The position numbers were made by a program, and so were the translations under genes. A stretch of 64,000 bases of DNA, from positions 434,001 to 498,000 of the forward strand of contig NZ_FOMO01000003.1 of the NCBI RefSeq assembly GCF_900112645.1. Reading direction: 5' to 3'. The stretch is from Phytopseudomonas straminea (GTDB lineage: Bacteria > Pseudomonadota > Gammaproteobacteria > Pseudomonadales > Pseudomonadaceae). Under the pieces are notes generated by a model. That model was not told where the DNA came from. It did no database searches and saw only the letters and a program-made list of their open reading frames with translations. Position 1 is the stretch's first letter. Every line of letters starts with the position of its first letter. Shown in pieces: positions 56,727 to 64,000 of the stretch.

Positions 56727-57890
56727 CTAAAGTCCACTGGCGTCGATGTCGACCAGCAGCAGGCGGCTGCCGTTGTCGATGAACTGCCCGGCAGTCAGGC
56801 AGTACTGGTTGGTGGTGGCGTCGCGGTAGGTGTTGGAGAGGATCAAGCGGCGCTCTTCCCAGCCTTCGGCAAGCAATTGATAGAAGTAGGGGCGCCATGA
56901 CCAGTTGTGGCCCAGGTAGCGATCGTCGGCCTGCCAGGCGCCGTCGCGCCATTCCAGGTTGGGGCTGATCTGCGTGCCGTGGCGGTCGCACTGATACAGG
57001 CGAATCAGCCAGGGGTAGGCGCCCGGCGTCACCGTCGGTGCAAGCCCATCGGGGCTGTGCTTGAGCTGGGTGAACAGCTCGGCGAGCTGGCGGCGCAGGG
57101 TCATCAGCTGCATGCGGTCGGCGAGTTTCTTGTGCACATAGGCGTCACGCAGGCGGGCGAAGCACTCGACGAATGCGCCACTGTCGAAGAATTCCAGCTC
57201 CGGCCTGGCGAACAGATAGCCCTGCACGTAGCGAGCGCCGCACTCCAAGGCGAAATGCAGTTCGGCTTCGGTTTCCACGCCTTCGGCGATGATCCAGCAG
57301 CCGGTCTTTTCCGCCATCATCGCCAGCGCCTTGACCACTTCGCCGCAGGGCCCGCCCCGCGCCGCTTCCTGGAAAAGGCGCATGTCCAGTTTGAGGATGT
57401 CGGGGCGCAGTGCCAGCACACGGTCGAGTTGCGAGTAGCCGGCACCGAAATCGTCGATGGCGATACGCACGCCGGCCTCGCGGTAGCGCGCGGCCACTGC
57501 GGCCAGGCGCTGGCTGGCGCCGCCCAGTTCGGTGATCTCGAACACCACGCGAGTGGGATCGACGCCACTGCTCGCCAGCTGTTTGAGGCTCGGCAGCGCC
57601 TGCTGTGGGCGCAGGCGACCAATCCAGCGTGGCGAAATGTTCACGCTCAGGAACCAGTCGGGCGGCGCATGACGAAAGCGCATGAACGCCTGCTCACGGA
57701 TCGCTCGGTCCAGCCTGCGCAAGGCCGCGGCGGGCGTTTTCGGATCAGCGAACAGCGGCCCTGCAGAATGCAGGCGGCCAGCGGCGTCGCGCAATCGAGC
57801 CAGGGCCTCTATGCCGGCGATCTGTCCGGTAGCGGTATCGATGAAGGGTTGGAAGACGGCGATGGGTTGACCGTCGAGCACCGGGCACAT
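56727..57890 (-). CDS. EAL-domain c-di-GMP phosphodiesterase with C-terminal sensory region
   Basis: A 387-residue protein. The EAL domain (residues ~10-250) is catalytically complete: EAL (28-30), [33 protein letters not shown] and QGYLFARPE. The C-terminal ~120 residues ([19 protein letters not shown]...[16 protein letters not shown]) look like a Cache/PAS-like sensor that follows, rather than precedes, the enzyme. No signal peptide or membrane segment is evident. A GTG three codons later has a better-spaced ribosome site (AAGGA) and could be the real start. It lowers cyclic di-GMP. Confidence 0.9.
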   Translation of the reverse strand: MCPVLDGQPIAVFQPFIDTATGQIAGIEALARLRDAAGRLHSAGPLFADPKTPAAALRRLDRAIREQAFMRFRHAPPDWFLSVNISPRWIGRLRPQQALPSLKQLASSGVDPTRVVFEITELGGASQRLAAVAARYREAGVRIAIDDFGAGYSQLDRVLALRPDILKLDMRLFQEAARGGPCGEVVKALAMMAEKTGCWIIAEGVETEAELHFALECGARYVQGYLFARPELEFFDSGAFVECFARLRDAYVHKKLADRMQLMTLRRQLAELFTQLKHSPDGLAPTVTPGAYPWLIRLYQCDRHGTQISPNLEWRDGAWQADDRYLGHNWSWRPYFYQLLAEGWEERRLILSNTYRDATTNQYCLTAGQFIDNGSRLLLVDIDASGL

Positions 57891-57965
57891 CCTTATTGAA
57901 AGGGCAGGTTAGCCAGGCGTTACCCAGGCTTTTTGTGCTCTTTCCTAGCAAGAAGGTGGCCAATT

Positions 57966-58295
57966 TCAGGCTTGATCGGATTTCTCTGCTGGCTTTTCGC
58001 TTTCATGGCCAGGCGAGCGTTTGCGCAGGTCAGGGAACGCGGCGAGCGCCATGCGTAGCCAGCGTCGCCATTGGCCGCCGCGTATGCCCAAGACGGTCAG
58101 AGCGAACACGCCTCCGGTGATCCAGATTGGTGCGTGGCTACCCTTGAGTTCCTGGCGCCAGTGAGTACCCAAGTCCTTGGCCTTGCGCAGCGGCTCCAGC
58201 ATGACCTGGGTTTCATAGCGGATTTCCTGGCGATGCATTTCCAGGCGCAGCCGCAACATGGTCTTGCGAAGTTCCTGCGTATTTTTGTCGCTCAT
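57966..58295 (-). CDS. YqjK-like small membrane-associated protein
   Basis: A 109-residue basic protein with a helical N-terminus (KTMLRLRLEMHRQEIRYETQVMLEPL) and one weak hydrophobic segment (about 56-72). It is third in a YqjD/YqjE/YqjK-type operon and overlaps the holin-like gene by 4 bp. Family identity is by position; homology is weak. Confidence 0.7.
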   Translation of the reverse strand: MSDKNTQELRKTMLRLRLEMHRQEIRYETQVMLEPLRKAKDLGTHWRQELKGSHAPIWITGGVFALTVLGIRGGQWRRWLRMALAAFPDLRKRSPGHESEKPAEKSDQA

Positions 58296-58678
58296 GGCAG
58301 CAGTTGCTCGCGGTCGCGGGCCAGTTCTTCGAGGCTGGCGCTGAACGGCGCCGGGGCATTACGCATGCGTTGTACCAGGCTCCAGCCGCAAACCAGCAGG
58401 CCGGCTGCATAGAACAGGCAGAGCAGGGTGATGACCAGAATGCGGTGGGTGTCCCAGAAGCCAATCAGCAGGGCAGCCGACAGGCCGATGATCAGCAGCA
58501 GGCCGAACAGGACGCAGAGGCCGGTCAGGATCAGCAGGGTAACGGTGCGCGCCTGCTGCTCCCGGAACTCTTCGCTGAACAGCGCGACATGGCCATGAAC
58601 CAGCCCGAGCAGCGCACCGGCCAGGCGCCGTGGCGAGGGGCCGCGGCTGGGAGATGCTGCTGTCTGGCTTTCATCCAT
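58292..58678 (-). CDS. Phage-holin-family / YqjE-like membrane protein
   Basis: A 128-residue protein with two close hydrophobic helices (about 45-72 and 76-102) and a helical N-terminus. The holin-3/YqjE family members are inner-membrane proteins induced under stress together with DUF883 proteins. Not a phage lysis gene here. Confidence 0.85.
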   Translation of the reverse strand: MDESQTAASPSRGPSPRRLAGALLGLVHGHVALFSEEFREQQARTVTLLILTGLCVLFGLLLIIGLSAALLIGFWDTHRILVITLLCLFYAAGLLVCGWSLVQRMRNAPAPFSASLEELARDREQLLP

Positions 58679-58690
58679 GTGCTGTCCTGA

Positions 58691-59020
58691 TCAACGTCGG
58701 CTAATGAGCATGCCGATCAGTATACCAATGCCAGCGGCAATGCCGATGGTCTGCCATGGATGGGTCTGCACATAGTCTTCGGTTGCACCTACGGCCGCGC
58801 GGCCGCGCTGAACCACGGTTTCTTCGGTGTTCTTCAGTGTGGTGCGTGCACGGCCCAGGCTGTCGCGGATCTGCGCGCGCAGCTCTTCGGCTTGATCGCC
58901 GACCAGGCTGGCCGAATGTTGCAGCAGGGTTTCGGTGTCACGTACCAGTGCCTGGAACTCTTCGAGCAGCTCTTCCTTGTTGGCTGGAGCTACGGGGCGC
59001 GAGGGGAGTGGGCGGGCCAT
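58691..59020 (-). CDS. DUF883 family protein (ElaB/YqjD type)
   Basis: A 109-residue protein with a long amphipathic helix (about 15-75) and a C-terminal membrane anchor with the glycine-zipper IGIAAGIGILIGMLISRR. E. coli YqjD and ElaB attach ribosomes to the membrane in stationary phase. First gene of the three-gene operon. Confidence 0.9.
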   Translation of the reverse strand: MARPLPSRPVAPANKEELLEEFQALVRDTETLLQHSASLVGDQAEELRAQIRDSLGRARTTLKNTEETVVQRGRAAVGATEDYVQTHPWQTIGIAAGIGILIGMLISRR

Positions 59021-59390
59021 TGATCAATCTCCTGTAGGTATGGGGGCGGTGTAAGGGTTTCGAGTGGCCCACCCCTGGCAGGTTCACTCTATCTGCCGGG
59101 ATGGACGCGGAGGCCGCCTCAGAGGGCACAGGCATTGCATTGGCGAACGGCGAAGCGGGCCGGCATGCATGGTTATGGTGCTTGGCGTCTTTCCTGGCAT
59201 CTGCCTGGTGCCTTGTTAACTACTTGATAAACCAAGAATAAGTCTTCAAAAGGTGGGGCGATGGAGCGCCGTGATGCCGATGCGCTCCCAATGGGTGCGC
59301 AATAAGGCGAGATGGCGTGCTTGTAAATGGTGCTTATCGCTGGGCTGGTGTTCCTTTTTGGTGCTTTTTCGCTGCGGAGTCTGTGCTTCG
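59021..59390. other. Intergenic region between the DUF883 operon and the ammonium transporter gene
   Basis: This 370-bp stretch has the divergent promoters of both genes. I see no RNA gene, no repeat, and no clean sigma-54 -24/-12 pair with GG-N10-GC spacing. The open frame before 59391 codes for a basic, non-homologous stretch and was left out. Confidence 0.5.
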
Positions 59391-60599
59391 ATGGAAAACC
59401 TCGACAGTGCCGTGCAAATCCTGATTCATGGCTCGAATACCTTATTCATCCTGATCGGCGCCATCATGGTCCTGGCCATGCATGCCGGCTTCGCCTTTCT
59501 GGAAGTCGGCACCGTGCGGCAGAAGAATCAGGTCAATGCGCTATCCAAGATTCTTTCGGATTTCGCGATCTCGGCCGTCGCCTATTTCTTCGTCGGCTAC
59601 TGGATAGCCTATGGGGTCAGCTTCCTGCATCCGGCCAGCGTACTGGTCGAGGGCAACGGCTACGCGTTGGTGAAATTCTTCTTCCTGCTGACCTTTGCGG
59701 CAGCGATCCCCGCGATCATTTCCGGGGGCATCGCCGAGCGTGCGCGTTTCGGCCCGCAGTTGTGCGCCACCGCCCTGATCGTCGCGTTCGTCTACCCGTT
59801 CTTCGAAGGCATGATCTGGAACGGCAACTTCGGTTTCCAGGCCTGGCTGCAGACGACCTTCGGTGCACCGTTCCACGACTTCGCCGGCTCGGTGGTCGTT
59901 CACGGCGTCGGCGGCTGGCTGGCCTTCGCCGCGGTGGTGCTGCTGGGGCGCCGCGATGGCCGCTACCGCGACGGCCGCCTGGTGGCCATGGCGCCGTCGA
60001 GCATTCCCTTCCTGGCGCTGGGTTCCTGGGTGCTGATCATCGGCTGGTTCGGCTTCAACGTGATGAGCGCACAGACCCTGGGCAGCATCAGCGGCCTGGT
60101 GGCCGTCAACACCTTGATGGCGATGGTAGGCGGCACCCTGGCCGCGCTGATCGTCGGCCGCAATGATCCGGGCTTCCTACACAACGGCCCGCTGGCCGGG
60201 CTGGTCGCCATCTGCGCCGGCTCCGACCTGATGCATCCGGTGGGCGCCCTGGCCACCGGCGCCATCGCCGGTGCGCTGTTTGTCTGGGCCTTCACCGCGA
60301 CACAGGTTAAATGGAAGGTAGATGATGTACTCGGCGTCTGGCCGCTGCACGGCCTGTGTGGCGTCTGGGGTGGTATCGCCTGCGGCATCTTCGGCCAGCC
60401 GCTGTGGGGCGGTCTGGGCGGCGTCAGCATCGCCAGCCAATTGTTGGGTAGCCTGGCTGGCGTCGCCGTGGCGCTGAGTGGCGGCTTTGCGGTGTATGGA
60501 TTGCTCAAGCAGGTGGTAGGCATTCGCCTGAGCCAGGAGCAAGAGTATTACGGCGCCGATCTGTCGATTCACAAGATTGGCTCGGTAAGCCAGGATTGA
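59391..60599 (+). CDS. Ammonium transporter (Amt family)
   Basis: A 402-residue inner-membrane protein with about 11 helices. The Amt signature DFAGSVVVHGVGGWLAF holds H171, and PLHGLCGVWGG holds H320: the twin pore histidines. The start at 59391 (MENLDSAVQILIHG) was chosen over an upstream frame. It conducts ammonium into the cell. No glnK is adjacent, so PII control is not shown here. Confidence 0.9.
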   Translation: MENLDSAVQILIHGSNTLFILIGAIMVLAMHAGFAFLEVGTVRQKNQVNALSKILSDFAISAVAYFFVGYWIAYGVSFLHPASVLVEGNGYALVKFFFLLTFAAAIPAIISGGIAERARFGPQLCATALIVAFVYPFFEGMIWNGNFGFQAWLQTTFGAPFHDFAGSVVVHGVGGWLAFAAVVLLGRRDGRYRDGRLVAMAPSSIPFLALGSWVLIIGWFGFNVMSAQTLGSISGLVAVNTLMAMVGGTLAALIVGRNDPGFLHNGPLAGLVAICAGSDLMHPVGALATGAIAGALFVWAFTATQVKWKVDDVLGVWPLHGLCGVWGGIACGIFGQPLWGGLGGVSIASQLLGSLAGVAVALSGGFAVYGLLKQVVGIRLSQEQEYYGADLSIHKIGSVSQD

Positions 60600-60695
60600 T
60601 GCGCGAGCCGCCCGGTCGATTGGTTGAATGCTAGCCCTAAACTTTTGCCGAGGGCTGCCGTCAATCTTGGACATGCTCCGTTTCGGTGACTTGCC

Positions 60696-61823
60696 ATGGC
60701 TATCTCAATCCCGCTGTCGACCAATACGACAGGCCGCTCGCCACAGCTCGGTGGCCAGCCCACTACCATTCGCAATGCGGCCGACGCCCAGGCGGCGCTG
60801 TCCAATCGACTGGCCGAGCGCCTCGGCCTGCCGCCCGGTTCGCTGACGGCCAAGCAGGACGATTTTTCGCCGGAGAAGGTCGCCGATCGCGTCATGGGCT
60901 TCGTCGAGCAACGGCTCAAGAGCGAGGCGGCGTCTGGTGCCAGCCCCGAGAAATTGCAGCAACTGCTCGACCAGGCGCGTTCCGGTGTGCAGAAAGGCTT
61001 CGACGAGGCGCGCAAGATCCTCGACGGCATGGGTGTGCTCAAGGACAAGATCGCCAGCGATATCGACGACACGTTCAAGCGCATTCAGCAAGGCTTCGCC
61101 GGGCTCGACAAGCTTTACGGCTCGGTGCCGAGTGCAGGCGAGGGCAACGGCGTGACGCCCACCTCCAGCGATCGCTTCGCCGCGGTAGCGGAAAGTTTCG
61201 AACTCAACATCACCACCCGCGATGGCGACCGCTTACGCGTATCGGTGGCTCAAGCATCTGCGGCCTGGTCACGTACCGAGGGCGCGAACAGCCAGTCCGG
61301 CAGCTTGCAGATCGGCGGTTGGCAGGTGGAGGTTGAGGGTGAGCTGGATGATGAGGAAAAAGCCGCGCTCGGCAAACTCTTCAGCCAGGTGCAGGATCTG
61401 TCCAATTCTTTCTATTCGGGCGACATGGCTGGAGCCTTCGACCGCGCTATGGCGCTGGATATGGACAGCTCGCAGCTGGCCTCCATGTCGCTGCGGCTGA
61501 CCCAGACCAGCGTGCGCCAAGCCACCGATACTTATGGCGCCGTATCGAATCAGGGTGGGCAGCCGGCCAGCGCGACCAACGGTGCGCTGACCGATTATGC
61601 CCAGGGCCTGCTCGACGCATTGCGTACGGCAGATGCCTTGGTCAGTGATGGCAAGGGATTATTGCAGGACCTGCTCAAGGGCGGCTTCTCGCTGGACGAT
61701 CGCTTCGATGCCGGCCGGCTCGAGAAGGCCGAGCAGATCAATGGTCGTCTGCTTGATGGCCTGCAGGGCTTGTTGAGTTCGACGCTGACACCGCAGTCGG
61801 GCGAGGGTAGCGAGAAAGCCTGA
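60696..61823 (+). CDS. DUF5610 domain protein
   Basis: A 375-residue protein with DUF5610 in its first half (RLAERLGLPPGSLTAKQDDFSPEKVADRVMGFVEQRL...FDEARKILDGMG). No signal peptide; the composition is polar and helical. Unknown function, found in pseudomonads near cell-surface or motility genes. Followed by the glutaredoxin-like gene 58 bp on. Confidence 0.85.
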   Translation: MAISIPLSTNTTGRSPQLGGQPTTIRNAADAQAALSNRLAERLGLPPGSLTAKQDDFSPEKVADRVMGFVEQRLKSEAASGASPEKLQQLLDQARSGVQKGFDEARKILDGMGVLKDKIASDIDDTFKRIQQGFAGLDKLYGSVPSAGEGNGVTPTSSDRFAAVAESFELNITTRDGDRLRVSVAQASAAWSRTEGANSQSGSLQIGGWQVEVEGELDDEEKAALGKLFSQVQDLSNSFYSGDMAGAFDRAMALDMDSSQLASMSLRLTQTSVRQATDTYGAVSNQGGQPASATNGALTDYAQGLLDALRTADALVSDGKGLLQDLLKGGFSLDDRFDAGRLEKAEQINGRLLDGLQGLLSSTLTPQSGEGSEKA

Positions 61824-61881
61824 TCAGGCATGGCAAAGTGCTAAACTGCGACTCTAGTTACCTTCGCAGGTTGCCTCAATC

Positions 61882-62118
61882 ATGCTTCCCGAATGCCGGC
61901 TGCTCGGCACTCTCGGCTGTCACCTGTGTGATTACGCAGAGGCGGTCTTGATGCCGTTCGTGGAAAACGGCCTGTTGGTCGAATTGCTGGATATCGCCGA
62001 CGAGCCTGGGTTAATGGAGCGCTATGCGCTGATCATCCCTGTTCTGCGCCGCATGGATACGGGCGCCGAGCTCCATTGGCCGTTCGAGGCGTCGCAGGTC
62101 GCCGCGTTTCTGCAGTGA
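61882..62118 (+). CDS. Glutaredoxin-like small protein
   Basis: A 78-residue thioredoxin-fold protein with a CHLC active site (C13-C16) after a short beta strand (LLGTLGCHLC) and a cis-Pro-like IIPVLRR segment. It may reduce a specific partner. Too short for a full glutaredoxin, but length is normal for this subfamily. Confidence 0.88.
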   Translation: MLPECRLLGTLGCHLCDYAEAVLMPFVENGLLVELLDIADEPGLMERYALIIPVLRRMDTGAELHWPFEASQVAAFLQ

Positions 62119-62197
62119 CAACTGCCATCTAGAGCAACGAGCCCGGCGCTTTACAGTCAGGCCACTTTTTAAAGTTTTTGCATGGGGAATCACGGGT

Positions 62198-63085
62198 ATG
62201 AACATGGTGCTCGGCGACGCGCTGTCGCTGCTGCTGTTTCGTCTGCACAATGGCCGCCTGTTGGGCATCAACCTGCTCAAGGTCAACGAGATCATTCCCT
62301 GTCCAGCATTGACTAAGATGCCCAGCCGTCATCCCCATGTACGCGGCGTCGCTACACTGCGTGGCTCGGCGCTGACGGTTATCGACCTGGCTCGTGCGAT
62401 TGGCGAGCGCGGTGGCAGCGATGATGGTGATGGTTGCCTGATCGTCACCGAGTTGAGCCGCTCGCGGCAGGGCCTGCACGTGCACAGCGTCGAACGCATC
62501 GTGCAGTGTTCGACGCGCGATGTGCGTCCGCCCCCCTCGGGGGCCGGTTCTCGCGCCTTTATTACTGGGGTGACGCAGATTGACGGCTCAATCGTGCAGA
62601 TTCTCGACATTGAGAAGGTGCTACATGAAATCGCCCCGGCGCCGCTGGAAGAGGTTAGTGAGGAATTGCTCACCCCAGCCGAGCGACAGCTTTTGCAGGG
62701 GCGCCGCGTGCTGGTCGTCGATGACTCTCAGGTGGCCATTCAGCAGACCCTGATGACCCTGCGCAAGCTGGATCTCGATTGCGAGGCCGTACGCAGCGCG
62801 GCCAGTGCCCTCGACGTGCTCAGGAGCGCCCGCGAGGAGGGGCGACCCGTCGAGGTACTGGTCTCGGATATCGAAATGCCGGAAATGGATGGCTATGCCC
62901 TGGTTCAGCAAATCCGTAAGGACAGCCAGCTGGCCGATACCTACGTATTGCTGCACACCTCACTGGATAGCACCATGAACACAGAGAAGGCTCGCTCGGT
63001 AGGCGCCAACGACGTACTGACCAAATTCTCCAGTGTCGACCTCAGCCAGGCGCTGCTGCGCGCCTTTCAGCGCCTGAATGGCTGA
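62198..63085 (+). CDS. cheV: CheV chemotaxis coupling protein
   Basis: A 295-residue protein with an N-terminal CheW domain (1-150) and a receiver domain (168-295) containing VLVVDDSQ (D175-D176), the phospho-acceptor region VSDIEMPEMDGY (D224) and K in VLTKFS. It couples receptors such as MCPs to CheA and is adapted by phosphorylation. Confidence 0.93.
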   Translation: MNMVLGDALSLLLFRLHNGRLLGINLLKVNEIIPCPALTKMPSRHPHVRGVATLRGSALTVIDLARAIGERGGSDDGDGCLIVTELSRSRQGLHVHSVERIVQCSTRDVRPPPSGAGSRAFITGVTQIDGSIVQILDIEKVLHEIAPAPLEEVSEELLTPAERQLLQGRRVLVVDDSQVAIQQTLMTLRKLDLDCEAVRSAASALDVLRSAREEGRPVEVLVSDIEMPEMDGYALVQQIRKDSQLADTYVLLHTSLDSTMNTEKARSVGANDVLTKFSSVDLSQALLRAFQRLNG

Positions 63086-63087
63086 CG

Positions 63088-63582
63088 TTATTCGACGCGC
63101 TGCTCACCGGTGAACTGCAGGGTGATCTTGCAGCGCCGGCAGAAGTAGCGGCGCCCCTTGGACACCAGCGCGTGGCGCTGGGCGGAGAACGGAAACTCGC
63201 CTTGCGGGCACTGGCAACGGTAGATGAAGCGGCTGACCTGACGGCGCTTCACTTCATAGGTGTGGCAGCGGTGCGGCGGCAGTTCATAGACGCCGCGCAT
63301 GATCAGCTGCCACTCCTCGCCGTGGGGCTGGATGCTCAGGCCGAACAATTGGTGGGCGATCAAGTGGGCCACTTCATGGGCGACGGTCTGGCGCAGGAAG
63401 TCTTCCTGATTCTCGCGATACAGCTGCGGGTTGAAGCGCAGCTTGTTTTCGGTGAGATGCGCCACGCCAGCTTTTTGCCCGCGTAGCTTGAAGCTCACCT
63501 GCGGGCGGGCGAAGCGCCGCTTGAAGAAGGTTTCCGCCTGCTGGTAGCAGGCTTCGACGCGGGTGTGGATCTGATCGGGCAT
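63088..63582 (-). CDS. SprT-family zinc metalloprotease-like protein
   Basis: A 164-residue protein with HEVAH (H69, E70, H73) in TVAHEVAHLIAHQ and a C-terminal zinc ribbon (CQC...CRRC, about 130-155). SprT relatives of eukaryotic Spartan cleave DNA-protein crosslinks. Convergent with cheV, 2 bp apart. Confidence 0.9.
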   Translation of the reverse strand: MPDQIHTRVEACYQQAETFFKRRFARPQVSFKLRGQKAGVAHLTENKLRFNPQLYRENQEDFLRQTVAHEVAHLIAHQLFGLSIQPHGEEWQLIMRGVYELPPHRCHTYEVKRRQVSRFIYRCQCPQGEFPFSAQRHALVSKGRRYFCRRCKITLQFTGEQRVE

Positions 63583-63664
63583 GGCGGCTTCAGGGGCGGG
63601 TAACTGGCGTCGATTATGCCGCAGATCGCCGCCCGCTGCAGTGCCATGAGCCGAGCGGTAAGGC

Positions 63665-64000
63665 TCAGCGGTAGTAGCGCTGCAGTGTTTCCATGGCGCT
63701 GTTGATGCGCTGCAGGCGCTGCGTGCAACCGCCTCGGTCCGGGTGATGAAGGCTCACCAACTGCCGGTAGCGCTGGCGGATGACGCTCAGGTCGAGCTCG
63801 CCAGCCTGCTCGTCGAACTCCAGCGCCGCCAGCGCCTGTTGCCGATCTTCGGCGCCGTGCAGGCGCACCCAGAAGGCGCCGAGCATCTGCTCGACATCCT
63901 CGGCGCCGGTGTCGCGCAAATGGGTGAGGTCGAGGTAGTACTCGCGCAGCGGTTCCTGCTCGCTCAAGGCACTCTCTGCGGCCTGATAGGGCAGCAGGCG
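63665..64000 (-). CDS. DnaJ-domain protein, 5' part outside window
   Basis: Partial: at least 111 residues, running off the right edge. The C-terminal J-like domain has LHHPDRGG (HPD motif) preceded by IRQRYRQLVS and followed by a helix; upstream is a DnaJ-related N-terminal domain that I can see only partly (REYYLDLTHL). It is probably a J-domain partner for DnaK. Not the classic HscB. Confidence 0.8.
   Translation of the reverse strand, partial: RLLPYQAAESALSEQEPLREYYLDLTHLRDTGAEDVEQMLGAFWVRLHGAEDRQQALAALEFDEQAGELDLSVIRQRYRQLVSLHHPDRGGCTQRLQRINSAMETLQRYYR

Noticed and set aside
58292..58678. Holin-family label taken as evidence for a prophage
   Set aside because: It lies in a DUF883 (YqjD-like) operon and no endolysin, capsid or integrase is near; the family is a normal stress-related membrane protein.
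59021..59390. Possible sigma-54 promoter for the ammonium transporter
   Set aside because: Several GG and GC pairs occur but none has the required 10-bp spacing with a consensus match.

Overview
The window is a high-GC chromosomal segment from a Pseudomonas (sensu lato). This rests on protein content (FadH, NAD-specific glutamate dehydrogenase of about 1,620 residues, RlmKL fusion, Rmf, CheV), on a local gene order (fadH, coiled-coil gene, deaminase-like gene, DUF1853, nadK, phosphoesterase, rhomboid, DUF1315, DUF2797, pepN) that I recall from P. aeruginosa, and on Pseudomonas-style REP and palindromic repeats. The Pseudomonas-type attC sites would fit the stutzeri/mendocina/oleovorans/alcaligenes side of the genus; that placement is inference.

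Layout. 1-3966 (minus) is an iron-siderophore handling operon matching fpvG-H-J-K-C-D, with a possible Fur box upstream. 4157-7446 is an AraC regulator divergent from fadH. 7447-11198 holds a coiled-coil gene, a PLP enzyme and DUF1853. 11303-15198 (plus) is two tightly coupled blocks (nadK-phosphoesterase-rhomboid; DUF1315-DUF2797), followed by pepN. 18318-25406 is a putative envelope export cluster (DUF1302 barrel, DUF1329, BNR-repeat protein, MMPL/RND pump) behind a sigma-54 promoter.

25466-28180 is the most unusual part. It is an AT-richer stretch of small plus-strand ORFs, each followed by an attC-like recombination site, with no integrase: an orphan integron cassette array (CALIN-like). 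Its last cassette encodes a protein with a C-terminal HEPN-type motif that resembles abortive-infection proteins. Two copies of a REP-like hairpin element have invaded the array at damaged attC sites.

28266-30236 is a LysE exporter with a convergent AraC regulator. 30248-37060 (minus) is a complete MoxR-DUF58-DUF4381-BatA-BatB/TPR-BatD operon. Then come an MCP, gdhB, a four-fold-repeat membrane protein, a secreted alpha/beta hydrolase, a DUF6685-like gene, DUF2835, pyrD, rmf, rlmKL, dacB, a YggL-family gene, FUSC, a dGTPase-like gene, an EAL phosphodiesterase, a YqjD/YqjE-like stress operon, amtB, DUF5610, a glutaredoxin-like gene, cheV, a SprT-like gene and the 3' part of a DnaJ-domain gene.

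Three palindromic MITE-like elements (7444, 9126 and 47592) each begin exactly on the stop codon of the gene before them. The explanation I favour is a short TNA/YTAR-type target duplication that recreates the stop. Most long open frames opposite the real genes are high-GC shadows and were left out.
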